From: Argopecten irradians
Taxonomy: Eukaryota; Mollusca; Bivalvia; Pectinida; Pectinidae
Reading direction: 5' to 3'
Assembly (NCBI RefSeq): GCF_041381155.1
Contig: NC_091147.1
Span: 10,872,837-10,936,836, forward strand
DNA: 64,000 nucleotides
In this document: piece by piece, positions 13,805 through 24,471 of the stretch
Numbering within the stretch: position 1 is the stretch's first letter
How the letters are laid out: every line of letters starts with the position of its first letter
Position numbers and translations under genes: made by a program
The notes under the pieces: generated by a model
Databases searched by the model: none
Seen by the model: the letters and a program-made list of their open reading frames with translations, nothing else
Told to the model about the DNA's origin: nothing

Positions 13805-13887
13805 AAAAGATTTGTACTTTTAAAAGACATGGGAAGTTTAAATTCCATACTGAGGTTATGCTGTACATGTGTATTGGAAAATTTTGT

Positions 13888-14631
13888 CAACTTGGGCATT
13901 GGGTCGAAGTTGAATACTGCTTTGTCAAAGTTTAATATTGTATTCTATCATATTAGGTCAGTTCCTTTGTTTTAATTGAGGTCAACTTGGGCATAGGGTC
14001 GAAGTTGCACTCAATAAGACAAGATAATATTTTGTGCATATGTATATTAATGTGTTACATTAATAAGACTTTTAATTGCTGTTATTTCAATGAGGGTATT
14101 TATGGTATGTGTTTTATCAACTTGGGCATTGGGTCGAAGTTGTATGGCATGTTGTACATACCTTTTGATTTTTGAACTTTGTTTTACTGAATTACATGTA
14201 CCCTGGTACTCGCTTTCGTAGAAATTAGTACTATAATAATAATAATAAAAATTATTATTATTATTTATCAACTTTGGCATTGGGTCGAATTTGATCTTGT
14301 TGATGTACTTGTAATGTTTACATAATGTATATTGTGATACTGTTTTGGTGGCTGGATATGGTACAAATGAGGAAGATAACCATAACTGGATAATGAACGT
14401 GTTTTATGATTTCACTGTTTCCAAGGAACTATCATATGCTATGCGCTTTTGTGACAGTGTACCTCATCAAAGTGAACAATTATCTACATATGGATGATGA
14501 CTCGATACACTTTTAGAATAAAGGAACTAACATATTCATGAAAAAGGTTACACCATTCCATCCAACATGGTTTGAGTATGTTTCTTTTGACAGATACATC
14601 TGCTGTTAGCTCGGGCATAGGGTCGGAGCTA
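13888..14631 (+). other. Five repeated hairpins in the 3' region of Ngaro copy 2
   Basis: Five short stem-loops share the loop GGGCATWGGGTCG, at about 13888-13912, 13983-14007, 14118-14142, 14269-14293 and 14607-14631. The first three have the stem CAACTT/AAGTTG. The fourth is slightly degenerate. The fifth has a different stem, TAGCTC/GAGCTA, that still pairs fully. Loop conservation with compensatory stem change is a sign of selected RNA or single-strand DNA structure. The set recurs in copies 1 and 3 (about 6126-6924 and 21433-22147). Role unknown; possibly packaging, export or 3'-end function. Confidence 0.7.
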
Positions 14632-14753
14632 TTTTTTGCCTAATATTGAGAATAGTTGAAATTTTATTTATATTTCTTGTTCATATGTTCAAATGATAAG
14701 AAAGATCGTCGTGAGGGCTTCGGGTGGGGTATGTTGTTGCAGAACAACATTGT

Positions 14754-15553
14754 GGCGTTTTTTATCCCCACCTAAAACCAAATGATGTCTTGTGGGGTCA
14801 ATTTGTTTTTATATTGACTTGAAAAGTAAATATCTTCAAGTCCGGCGTTTATATTTAATAAACAGCCAATTTCAATCAGAACAAGTCTCTGCTTTGTTTT
14901 TGCATGTATTTGGTTCAACAAGCTCGCCCTCACGACGGTCATGTATAAATGATAATTAAAATAACATTTTAATGTACTTTATACATGCTAGGAGTTGTCG
15001 TTAAACGTAATCGTAAAGTAAGCTTTATGTGTAAAAGTCATTTTAAATTTCGCGGTTTTTTCGGTGATACAGAAGGGGGAGATGGGTAGGAGATTTATAA
15101 TAGTCATTACGCATGCGCATCAGAGCTGCGACAGAGAAACAAAGAAAAGAAGGACGTTTTTCAAGGTCAGTCAGTTTTTTGATTTGTTACGTTTTTAACA
15201 AATTGAATTGAAAGCCGCCTCCACCCCCTCCTCCTTCCAATTTGGTTATTGAGATTCTGTATTTTTAATTTTTTTTTTTTTTTTGTATTTTTTACCATGT
15301 TAAGTATTATGTTAATGTGTCTTGTATTATGTGAATGTGTCTATAAAATGGGGCGTTTTTTATCCCCACCTAGAACCAAATGATGTCTTGTGGGGTCAAT
15401 TTGTTTTTATATTGACTTGAAAAGTAAATATCTTCAAGTCCGGCGTTTATATTTAATAAACAGCCAATTTCAATCAGAACAAGTCTCTGCTTTGTTTTTG
15501 CATGTACATGTATTTGGTTCAACAAGCTCGCCCTCACGACGGTCATGTATAAA
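14754..15553. repeat. B1-A2-spacer-B2 split direct repeats, copy 2/3 junction
   Basis: B1 is 14754-14949 and A2 is 14950-15214. A spacer with a poly-T tract is 15215-15351, and B2 is 15352-15553. B2 is followed directly by A1 of copy 3 (15554-15820). The junctions B1/A2 and B2/A1 read through the same bases (CATGTATAAATGATAATT). The same set is at 7045-7836 for copy 1 and 22269-23960 for copy 3. This A1-body-B1A2B2 layout matches the split direct repeats of Ngaro elements, except that a spacer separates A2 from B2. Confidence 0.75.
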
Positions 15554-15823
15554 TGATAATTAAAATAACATTTTAATGTACTTTATACATGCTAGGAGTT
15601 GTCGTTAAACGTAATCGTAAAGTAAGCTTTAAGTGTAAAAGTCATTTTAAATTTCGCGGTTTTTTCGGTGATACAGAAGGGGGAGATGGGTAGGAGATTT
15701 ATAATAGTCATTACGCATGCGCATCAGAGCTGCGACAGAGAAACAAAGAAAAGAAGGACGTTTTTCAAGGTCAGTCAGTTTTTTGATTTGTTACGTTTTT
15801 AACAAATTGAATTGAAAGAAAAT

Positions 15824-16426
15824 ATGGAGAGGATATCGGTGCTTATTATGGGTCATAGTTTCGTGAGACGTTTAGAAGGTCAGATGTCAGGGTCGTGGTA
15901 TAACCTTGGTTTTGATGAGTCATTAATGGCGATCCATTGTTGTGGTCGGGGTGGCGGTAAAGTAGGTCACCTTCTCCAGTCTGATATGTCTCGAGCTCTC
16001 GGGCGACATCGACCCGCTGTAGTAGTGTTACAGATAGGTGGCAATGACCTTGATTCACCTTTGTGCGAGGATCTTTCTGGGCGATTGGCTAGAGATATAT
16101 TTTCGATCGCATCATGGATGGTCAGTGGATTTGGGGTGGCCAGTGTTTGTGTTATGCAACTCATGTATAGGTCTAAGACCCGTCACGCACCAGTGGACAA
16201 GTATAATAGTGCTGTGGATATGGTGAATGCTAATTTACGGACAATGTGTGCGGACTCTAGTGATTGTTTTTTCTGGCGACATAAGGGATTAAAGACTGGG
16301 ATATTCTCGTGTCTGAGCCAAGATGGCGTCCATCTTTCGAGGAAAGGGTCTCGCAAGTATATTCTCTCGGTGCGTGGGGCTGTACTGAAGGGCAAGTCAT
16401 TGAGCGCTTCGCGGAGTGCCATATAA
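15824..16426 (+). CDS. SGNH hydrolase-like ORF of Ngaro copy 3
   Basis: An open frame of 200 codons from the ATG at 15824, just after the A1 repeat. The product begins MERISVLIMGHSFVRRL, with the nucleophile Ser in the GHSF block near residue 12. The oxyanion block GGNDL lies near the middle, and DGVHLS near residue 175 supplies the Asp and His. There is no signal peptide or membrane segment. SGNH/GDSL hydrolases cleave ester bonds, and Ngaro elements of animals are one of the known mobile-element carriers. A GGTAAG donor-like word follows the stop, and an acceptor-like tract lies before gag, so the ~1.3-kb region with the minisatellite could be an intron. The substrate is unknown. The ORF looks whole. 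Confidence 0.87.
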   Translation: MERISVLIMGHSFVRRLEGQMSGSWYNLGFDESLMAIHCCGRGGGKVGHLLQSDMSRALGRHRPAVVVLQIGGNDLDSPLCEDLSGRLARDIFSIASWMVSGFGVASVCVMQLMYRSKTRHAPVDKYNSAVDMVNANLRTMCADSSDCFFWRHKGLKTGIFSCLSQDGVHLSRKGSRKYILSVRGAVLKGKSLSASRSAI

Positions 16427-16879
16427 GGTAAGCGTGCCCTCATTAACATAAATTATGCGGGACGGCACTTCCGCCCAGGTCATGTATCGGTTACTCTCGT
16501 CTATTAATATCATTGTATGATTAACTTCAATTTATCACAATCTGAGACTTATTAAAAGGTTGAGTGTTATATAACTTTATATATTAACAATGACATTCTT
16601 TAGTTGTTTAAAGTTCAAGGTTAAGTTATGTGCAGTTTGTTTACGTCACATGTCGTCTATATATACATTGTATTGCACGGGTCAAGGTTACTACATAGAA
16701 ATTCATTGTTTACGTTGGAGTGTTAGCTTGTTTAGCATTCAATAGGTTACGGTCTAGCGGTCACGGTCAATTTTACTTCTCTCGCTCTCCTAAGTAAATA
16801 TTTGGAACATTGTTGTTTTCCCCTTTGACATAGATTGTGATTTGTGTTACGATTTGAAATGATTTTAGTTAATTCTTAA

Positions 16880-17425
16880 GTATGTACAGGTGAATGGTGA
16901 GATAGGTAAATGTGGAGTACATCTAAGGTGTGTACAATTAAATATTGCCTTACATCATAGGTATGTACAGGTAAACTGAGTACATCTAAGGTGTGTACAA
17001 TTAAATATTGCCTTACATCATAGGTATGTACAGGTAAACTGAGTACATCTAAGGTGTGTACAATTAAATATTGCCTTACATCATAGGTATGTACAGGTAA
17101 ACTGAGTACATCTAAGGTGTGTACAATTAAATATTGCCTTACATCATAGGTATGTACAGGTAAACTGAGTACATCTAAGGTGTGTACAATTAAATATTGC
17201 CTTACATCATAGGTATGTACAGGTAAACTGAGTACATCTAAGGTGTGTACAATTAAATATTGCCTTACATCTCAGGTATGTACAGGTGATCATGAATGGC
17301 GAGTACATCTAAAGGTTTACAACTTAATATTGCCTTACATCACAGGTATGTACAGGTGAATGTTGATTACATCTCATGATCAGGTGTGTACAATTATATA
17401 AATATTTTGTCTTACATCATAGGTA
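16880..17425. repeat. 63-bp minisatellite of Ngaro copy 3
   Basis: About seven units of 63 bp, five or six of them near identical, followed by two degenerate ones. The unit contains self-complementary TGTACA words and splice-like AG/GTATGT and AG/GTAAAC words. The array sits in the leader between hydrolase and gag. Confidence 0.88.
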
Positions 17426-17724
17426 TGTATAGGTATAAATCATTGAATTTGCAATTTTTAACAATATGTCTATGTATTGAGTACCAACAAAAAGGTACCA
17501 CCATATATAGTACTGATTACATTACCAAACAGGTTGGTAATTGGGTGCTTGGTTAATGCATAAAGCACCTATCTTAATATGATATAAGGGATACATATTG
17601 CAGATTTCAACTCTTACCCAAGGTGGTTTCGAGTAGTAATATGTATCGGGTGTATTATAGGAAATATTCACAATCATATCAAGTTTGGAACAAAGGTTTT
17701 TCTTTATTTATCACTTATTTCAGA

Positions 17725-19092
17725 TATGGGTCCAATAAGACGCCTACCAAGGCGACAGGCAGCCCTAAAAATAGGGCTGTCAGAGTTCATGAGAGCCAAC
17801 AGGACACTGTGGAACCAAACTCAACTGTAAATGAATCAAATTCTGGACAGTCACAATTTCCTACTGCAAGAGAAATAGCATCGGAATTAATGCAGCAAAT
17901 GTTGGAAAAGGGTGTGGCAACGGTGTTGCCTGGAGCCACATTGCCTTCATTACATACAGCCCAGAGTAGAGCACCACCTTCGGCCGCACTGGGGGCACCA
18001 CCACCTGTGGTACCAACTGCTGCGACATCATCATCAGCTGCTATCGATGCACCACCTGTGGTACCACCTACTACACCACCTTCGGTAGTCCAAAGTGCTC
18101 CAGTTGTACCAATGCCTACGATGCCTCCATCGGCTGCCTTGGGGGCACCACTTGTGGTACCAATTGCTACATCATCTCCTCCCGCAACCCAGCTGTCTGC
18201 AACACCTGTAGTACAATTGCAGGACGAGACTGTTAATTTGGTAGTTTCGCCACCTTGTAGTATCCAGCCACCATTACAGTCTGTTGTTAACAACATGACA
18301 GGTGAGACTAATAATGTGTCACCTTACAGCAGCATCTCCTTACCTCTTGGGCTAAACTTAGATACAAAAATTGTGTCAAAAATTCATAGCCATGAATTTG
18401 TTGACTTTGGGAATTTGCTTTTACCGGCAACAAAAACAAAAGAATGCCAACTACGGCTTCAAGGAACCGAAATTTCTGTCGTTCCAAAACAAAAGCATTT
18501 TCAAATTCGAACCATTGAACAATGGCTTCAAGCTTTTCATATTTTTACATCAGTGTACATCAAGAGCCATGCTCACCGAATAGCTAGTCTACTAAAATAT
18601 GCAGACACTATTCAAACACTTGCCCGCAGGTCAGGATTTGCTGCTGCAATCTTTTATGATTCACAGTTTCGGTTACTCATGCAACACAATAGTAATATGG
18701 CATGGGACGTAATCAACCAGGAGTTGTATTTACATGCCCTGGCTATAAGTTTGAAACCTGTTCAGAGACAGGTGCCCTTTCCATCAACCCCAGCCCAACC
18801 ATATGGTAATGGAAACGAAATTAAAGGTCGGTGCTGGGAATTCATGCAAACCGGTTCATGCAACTATGGGTCACAGTGCAGGTTCCTTCATGTCTGTGCC
18901 AAATGTGGGGGTAACCACCACGTCAGACAATGTAGGGTGCAGGGCAACAAACACCAAAACAAATCAGCCATTAACCCAAATAATGAGACTTCACCAAACA
19001 CTCAGGGCAACACCGGGACCTCCCAAACAAACACCTCGGGCAGACAAAACGCCTCAAACAATCCCAGGGGTCGTTCGGGAAACAGTTCATAA
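17725..19092 (+). CDS. Gag-like zinc-finger ORF of Ngaro copy 3
   Basis: This is the open counterpart of 9949-11314. The frame is open from 17623 through 19092. It has the Pro/Ala/Val-rich N-terminal region, the conserved central domain (around residues AFHIFTSVYIKSHAHRIASL), the CCCH finger plus CCHC-like knuckle, and an Asn/Gln/Thr-rich tail. The N-terminal frame differs from copy 2 over the first ~50 bases, so the natural start is uncertain. Its likely role is the RNA-binding structural protein of the element. Confidence 0.8.
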   Translation, partial: YGSNKTPTKATGSPKNRAVRVHESQQDTVEPNSTVNESNSGQSQFPTAREIASELMQQMLEKGVATVLPGATLPSLHTAQSRAPPSAALGAPPPVVPTAATSSSAAIDAPPVVPPTTPPSVVQSAPVVPMPTMPPSAALGAPLVVPIATSSPPATQLSATPVVQLQDETVNLVVSPPCSIQPPLQSVVNNMTGETNNVSPYSSISLPLGLNLDTKIVSKIHSHEFVDFGNLLLPATKTKECQLRLQGTEISVVPKQKHFQIRTIEQWLQAFHIFTSVYIKSHAHRIASLLKYADTIQTLARRSGFAAAIFYDSQFRLLMQHNSNMAWDVINQELYLHALAISLKPVQRQVPFPSTPAQPYGNGNEIKGRCWEFMQTGSCNYGSQCRFLHVCAKCGGNHHVRQCRVQGNKHQNKSAINPNNETSPNTQGNTGTSQTNTSGRQNASNNPRGRSGNSS

Positions 19093-20670
19093 CCTTCCTA
19101 CGCCAGTAAAGTTTGATATATTAAAACAGTATTTGGGAGGGTATGACTCTGATAGATTGATGAGCTTACAAAAAGGTTTTGAACAGGGATTTTCATTACA
19201 ACATCAGGGTGAAAGAAGTTTTCGTGAATCTAGAAACCTCAAATCAGCAGAACAAAATCCTGTTATTCTGAAACAGAAAAATTGACAAAGAAGTATCACT
19301 AGGTAGGATCGCAGGGCCTTATGATTCTCCTCCATTCACAAATTTTCAGGTATCTCCTTTGGGTTTAGTTCCTAAAAAAGAGAAAAAATAGTATAGGCTT
19401 ATACATCACTTTTCCTACCCTAAGGGATCATCGATAAATGATGGGATTTCTCCTGAAGATTCATCAGTTCAATATCAGACAATATCAGATGCTATTGGTT
19501 TGGTTAAATATTTTGGGACTGGGACATTACTTGCCAAAACTGATATTGAGAATGCCTTTCGTATTCTTCCCATATCCCCGAATGATTACGAACTCTTGGG
19601 TATGAAAATGGGTGGGAAATATTACTTTGACAAAGTTCTTCCGATGGGCTGTTCTATATCCTGTAACCTTTTTGAACAACTCAGCACAGCTTTGCAATGG
19701 TCTAGGCCTATGTATGTCCAACCATTTTCAAGCTGCAGGAGTAGTGCATGTACTAGATGATTTTTTATTTGCCGGTCCCCCAGATTCGGATAAATGTAAA
19801 AATGATTTAGTGTCATTCCTTGCGTTATGTCAAAGGGTAGGTATACCCATCAAACATACCAAAACAGTACAGCCTACAACTGTCATAACCTTTTTGGGAG
19901 TTGAAATCGATACAGTTCAAATGGAGGCACGTTTACCACCCGATAAAGTTGAGAAAATTAATTCACTTTTGTCAGCTTTTGGTTCACGCAAAAAAGTTAC
20001 ACTTAAAGAACTCCAATCTCTGATAGGCCTCCTCAATTTTGCATGCTGTGTAGTACTTCCAGGGCGCCCTTTTTTACGCCGCCTCATCAACCTTACCAAA
20101 GGAATAACTAAACCATACTTTCGCATTCGTTTGAATACAGAAGCAAGGTTAGACATTCGTGCTTGGCAGGAATTCATAGCATCCTTCAATGGGGTTTCTC
20201 TTATCTTGGCAGTTAGATGGGAAACATCAAATCATCTTCATTTCTATACTGATGCTAGTGGACTAGGTTTTGGGGCCGTTTTTAACGATAAGTGGTTTTA
20301 TGGGGAATGGCCGTCAAACATGACCTGTCATCATATAACTATTAAAGAACTTTTCCCTATAGTCATAGCAGTAGAAATATGGGGCGACGATTTGAAGAAC
20401 AAATGCATACTGTTTCACAGTGACAATGCAGCTGTTGTTTCTATATTGAATAAACATACAAGCAAGGACTCAGTTGTCATGAAACTTGTACGTAGACTAG
20501 TTGTTAAAACATTACAGCTGAATATCCTATTCTGTGCAGAGCATATAATGGGTAAAAGAAATATCTTGGCAGATTTTTTGTCTCGATTGCAGGTTCACGC
20601 ATTCAAAGAAATAGCTCCACACATGACGAAAGACCCTGTACCAGTCCCAGCTCATCTGTTGCACATTTGA
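18803..20670 (+). pseudogene. Reverse transcriptase-RNase H region of Ngaro copy 3 (broken)
   Basis: The domains and order match copy 2: linker overlapping gag, reverse transcriptase with the VLDDFLFAG box, RNase H with FYTDASG and HSDNAAVV blocks, and ADFLSR at the end. It overlaps the recombinase start by four bases. It carries about two to three breaks and is otherwise nearly identical to copy 2, so it decayed recently. Confidence 0.85.
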
Positions 20671-21410
20671 TTACAATAGTGCAACATCTCCTGATGACTG
20701 CAATAGCATCCCAAACCAGAAAAAGCTACATGAGAGCTTTCGGTCAACTTCAAGATTTCGCTAGTACACATTTTAATTCTATAGCTTGCTTACCAACTAA
20801 AGTGGACCTGCTGGTCTACTTCATTGCTCATATGTATAGTGAGAACAAGTCTTCAGCAACCATTAAGTCTTATGTTGCTGCGGTAGGGTACATTAATAAA
20901 TTAGCAGGCTATGCAGACCCAGCCCAGTCCTTTATTATCAAAAAGATTTTGGCAGCCATTCAAAGAGGAACATATCAACCAGACTCTCGTTTACCTATTA
21001 CTCCAGATATTTTGCGGAAATTGGTTGGGGCATTACCTAAAACAGTATTACCACAATACCAACAGTGTATGCTACGAGCAATGTATCTTTTAGCTTTCCA
21101 TGCCTTCCTGCGCGTAGGTGAAATGACAGTTAATACGTTTAGTTGTCATACATTGCAATATAACGACATAGCCATTATTCCAGATTGTCTTGGCCATCCA
21201 ATCAAAATAGAAATTACTTTTAGATCCTTTAAAAGCAATTGTAATATACGTCCAATTGTCCTATCCATAGAGAAAAAGCAAGATACTTCCATCTGCCCAG
21301 TAATGGCATTAGTCCAATTTGTGACTATACGAGGCACTAATCCTGGTCACCTTTTTTCTTTTCCAAACAATCAACCAGTGTCTTATCAGTTTTGTACTCT
21401 ATCATATTAG
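20667..21410 (+). pseudogene. Tyrosine recombinase of Ngaro copy 3 (partial)
   Basis: Near-identical to the start of the copy 2 recombinase. It contains the core-binding domain and the first catalytic Arg (FLRVGEMT). The part of the catalytic domain that would carry the remaining tetrad residues is not present, so this copy cannot be an active recombinase. Confidence 0.85.
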
Positions 21411-22827
21411 GTCAGTTCCTTTGTTTTAATTGAGGTCAACTTGGGCATAGGGTCGAAGTTGCACTCAATAAGACAAGATAATATTTTGTGCATATGTATA
21501 TTAATTTGTTACATTAATAAGACTTTTAATTGCTGTTATTTCAATGAGGGTATTTATGGTATGTGTTTTATCAACTTGGGCATTGGGTCGAAGTTGTGTG
21601 GCATGTTGTACATACCTTTTGATTTTTGAACTTTGTTTTACTGAATTACTGAAGTTGTGTGGCATGTTGTACATACCTTTTGATTTTTGAACTTTGTTTT
21701 TACTGAATTACATGTACCCTGGTACTCGCTTTCGTAGAAATTAGTACTATAATAATAATAAAAATTATTATTATTATTTATCAACTTTGGCATTGGGTCG
21801 AATTTGATCTTGTTGATGTACTTGTAATGTTTACATAATGTATATTGTGATACTGTTTTGGTAGCTGGATATGGTACAAATGAGGAAAGATAACCATAAC
21901 TGGATAATGAACGTGTTTTATGATTTCACTGTTTCCAAGGAACTATCATATGCTATGCGCTTTTGTGACAGTGTACCTCATCAAAGTGAACAATTATCTA
22001 CACATGGATGATGACTCGATACACTTTTGAGAATAAAGGAACTAACATATTCATGAAAAAGGTTACACCATTCCATCCAACATGGTTTGAGTATGTTTCT
22101 TTTGACCGATACATCTGCTGTTAGCTCGGGCATAGGGTCGGAGCTATTTTTTGCCTAATATTGAGAATAGTTGAAATTTTATTTATATTTCTTGTTCATA
22201 TGTTCAAATGATAAGAAAGATTGTCGTGAGGGCTTCGGGTGGGGTATGTTGTTGCAGAACAACATTGTGGCGTTTTTTATCCCCACCTAGAACCAAATGA
22301 TGTCTTGTGGGGTCAATTTGTTTTTATATTGACTTGAAAAGTAAATATCTTCAAGTCCGGCGTTTATATTTAATAAACAGCCAATTTCAATCAGAACAAG
22401 TCTCTGCTTTGTTTTTGCATGTATTTGGTTCAACAAGCTCGCCCTCACGACGGTCATGTATAAATGATAATTAAAATAACAATTTTAATGTACTTTATAC
22501 ATGCTAGGAGTTGTCGTTAAACGTAATCGTAAAGTAAGCTTTAAGTGTAAAAGTCATTTTAAAGTTCGCGGTTTTTTTTCGGTGATACAGAAGGGGGAGA
22601 TGGGTAGGAGATTTATAATAGTCATTACGCATGCGCATCAGAGCTGCGACAGAGAAACAAAGAGAAGAAGGACGTTTTTCAAGGTCAGTCAGTTTTTTGA
22701 TTTGTTACGTTTTTAACAAATTGAATTGAAAGCCGCCTCCACCCCCTCCTCCTTCCAATTTGGTTATTGAGATTCTGTATTTTTAATTTTTTTTTTGTTT
22801 TTTTTTTTTGCACAAGTTTTAATTTAA

Positions 22828-23712
22828 AGGTAGGTTTCGCCCAACCAAATAAATATTTTTTTGTGAAATGCGATAAGCGGAAGAAAAGATGAAAAATACA
22901 TATTAAAATATCTCAATTTAATTTCTTTATGTGTTTGAGATTGAACAAATGTGTCTTGAATACAAAATTGAAGGAAATCCTTGATTTATTACGGTGTCCG
23001 TCAGACAAAATAATATGCAAATGAAGCTGCGATGGATTGTGTTGTCGAAGTTTGGCGCATGCGCATTGTCACGCACTAAAAGTAAACAAAATGGCTGAAC
23101 GAAAGTGTGTGCGATGAAAAAAATATATCTGAATCGGCAACAAAGTGGAGGAAATTATAATGGATTAGTTAGCACCCTAGGATATCGATAGGGAATTAAA
23201 TTCAGAGATGGCATGTAGCAATAGAAGAAACAGAAGCCACATCTCAAGCGGAACTTGCCGGGATCTGTTGGGACTCGTGTAACGGCATTGCACGTGGTGA
23301 GTTAAATTTCAACACATATGCCACCGCACAAACAGCCGCAGACTAACTACGTGTATATTTGGTGTACAAAGTTAGCGAGCGTATGATATGATATGTATAA
23401 ACAGTCCCTCGCACTTCGATTTGTTGTTGTTGTTTTTTAACTAAACATGCCGTGGCAAGACTGTCACTTCTATCTGACATTTTGTTGCACGCTTCCGTTT
23501 GTTGCTGCGGCCTCGTTTTGGAAAAAATACGTCATGTTCTATGTAAAGCTTGACTTCGCTCTATTTTTAGAGGAGTATTTTCCTGGTCAAGCTAGGCAAC
23601 TGACCACCCATATTGTTCGCTGTATGCATTGAAAATGATCTGAAGATTATATCTATGTATAGGATAAATTTCAATTTCGTAGTCTTTATATTTCATTGGG
23701 CGAAACCTACCT
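22828..23712. mobile_element. 885-bp TTAA-flanked non-autonomous DNA transposon
   Basis: The terminal inverted repeats AGGTAGGTTTCGCCCA and TGGGCGAAACCTACCT are flanked on both sides by TTAA. The equivalent spacer in copies 1 and 2 reads GTTAAGTATTATG with a single TTAA, giving empty sites. The interior holds no ORF that I recognise; a 61-codon frame at 23447-23632 shows no known domain. A TTAA target is typical of piggyBac-type elements, but these termini do not begin with the usual CCY, so the superfamily call is tentative. It inserted after copy 3 separated from the other copies. Confidence 0.75.
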
Positions 23713-24007
23713 TTAAGTATTATGTTAATGTGTAATGTATTATGTGAATGTTTCTATAAAATGGGGCGTTTTTTATCCCTACCTAGAACCAAATGATGTC
23801 TTGTGGGGTCAATTTGTTTTTATATTGACTTGAAAAGTAAATATCTTCAAGTCCGGCGTTTATATTTAATAAACAGCCAATTTCAATCAGAACAAGTCTC
23901 TGCTTTGTTTTTGCATGTATTTGGTTCAACAAGCTCGCCCTCACGACGGTCATGTATAAAATACTAATACCGTTCAGTAACTGATTGAACCATTCACCGT
24001 TACACTG

Positions 24008-24030
24008 TATATATATATATATATATATAT
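24008..24030. repeat. (TA)n microsatellite
   Basis: About 11-12 uninterrupted TA units, ~50 bp beyond the right edge of the Ngaro array. Confidence 0.95.
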
Positions 24031-24209
24031 GTTTGAGTTACTCCCCTTATACTACACTGAATTTCAGAATCTTTGCAAGATTCAGAAATTAACATTAAAA
24101 TATAAGCCACTTTTAATTTGCGATTTTACTATCACAAAACATATTCCAATACTAAGCTGAAAACGTTATTCAAGGAAGATCTTTATATTTTCTTTTTCGT
24201 TTTAAAACC

Positions 24210-24226
24210 GAAAGTGAAAGTGAAAC
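24210..24226 (+). promoter_or_regulatory. ISRE-like IRF-binding array upstream of MYND gene 1
   Basis: GAAAGTGAAAGTGAAAC is three GAAA cores at 6-bp spacing, a full match to the GAAANNGAAANNGAAA form bound by interferon regulatory factors. It lies about 180 bp upstream of a TATA-like word (24406-24417) and ~245 bp upstream of a consensus splice donor. A related array sits at the equivalent place before the paralogous gene (35328-35356). Function is inferred from the motif and its repetition at the paralogue. Confidence 0.6.
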
Positions 24227-24405
24227 GTTTCTGAGAAGTGTTGGCTGTACCACAATTACACAAAACATGGTATTGATTTTGTAAACTAAAGGATTCTTGC
24301 TTACTAGATAAATCAACAAACATTTTAAACGCAGAATATTGGATGGTTATTACATGTAAAACCATAGACTTTTGTGATGTACTTATTGTGTTTCGCCTTG
24401 TCAGC

Positions 24406-24471
24406 GATATATATAAACAGGTAGTCTGTGACCTTCCTAAGCCACCTAATTCAATGTGTAGTCGTATAAAG
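24406..24471 (+). promoter_or_regulatory. TATA-like word and untranslated first exon of MYND gene 1
   Basis: ATATATATAAAC at about 24406-24417 resembles a TATA box. About 55 bp further on, the sequence ATAAAGGTAAGTATAA gives a strong splice donor with the exon ending at 24471. A first exon of about 24437-24471 would splice to the acceptor TTTCAG ending at 28533, ten bases before the ATG. The exon is predicted from signals only. Confidence 0.45.

Larger units (their letters stand above)
7837..15553 (+). mobile_element. Ngaro/DIRS-type retroelement, copy 2
   Basis: This is a full-length unit of about 7.7 kb. The boundaries are set from repeat architecture: the left A repeat begins right after the B2 end of copy 1, and the right end is the last base of its own B2 repeat. 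Parts in order are A1 (7837-8104), SGNH hydrolase region, 63-bp minisatellite, gag-like ORF, reverse transcriptase/RNase H, tyrosine recombinase, hairpin-bearing 3' region, then B1, A2, a spacer of about 140 bp and B2. The tyrosine recombinase ORF is open; the other ORFs together carry roughly three to five breaks. Near identity to copy 3 indicates a recent origin. Tyrosine recombinase in place of an integrase, and split direct repeats in place of simple LTRs, define the DIRS order. The hydrolase and repeat layout point to Ngaro. Confidence 0.88.
15554..23960 (+). mobile_element. Ngaro/DIRS-type retroelement, copy 3, with inserted TTAA element
   Basis: The third tandem copy has the same order of parts as copy 2. 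Its right end is 23960, where B2 stops and unrelated flanking DNA begins. This position fixes the B/A boundary used for all copies. The hydrolase and gag ORFs are open. The reverse transcriptase region has about two to three breaks and the recombinase is partial. It shares with copy 1 a local tandem duplication of about 65 bp in the 3' region (about 21590-21715) that copy 2 lacks. The spacer between A2 and B2 holds an inserted 885-bp DNA element. By eye the ORFs differ from copy 2 at only a few percent of positions or fewer. Confidence 0.88.
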
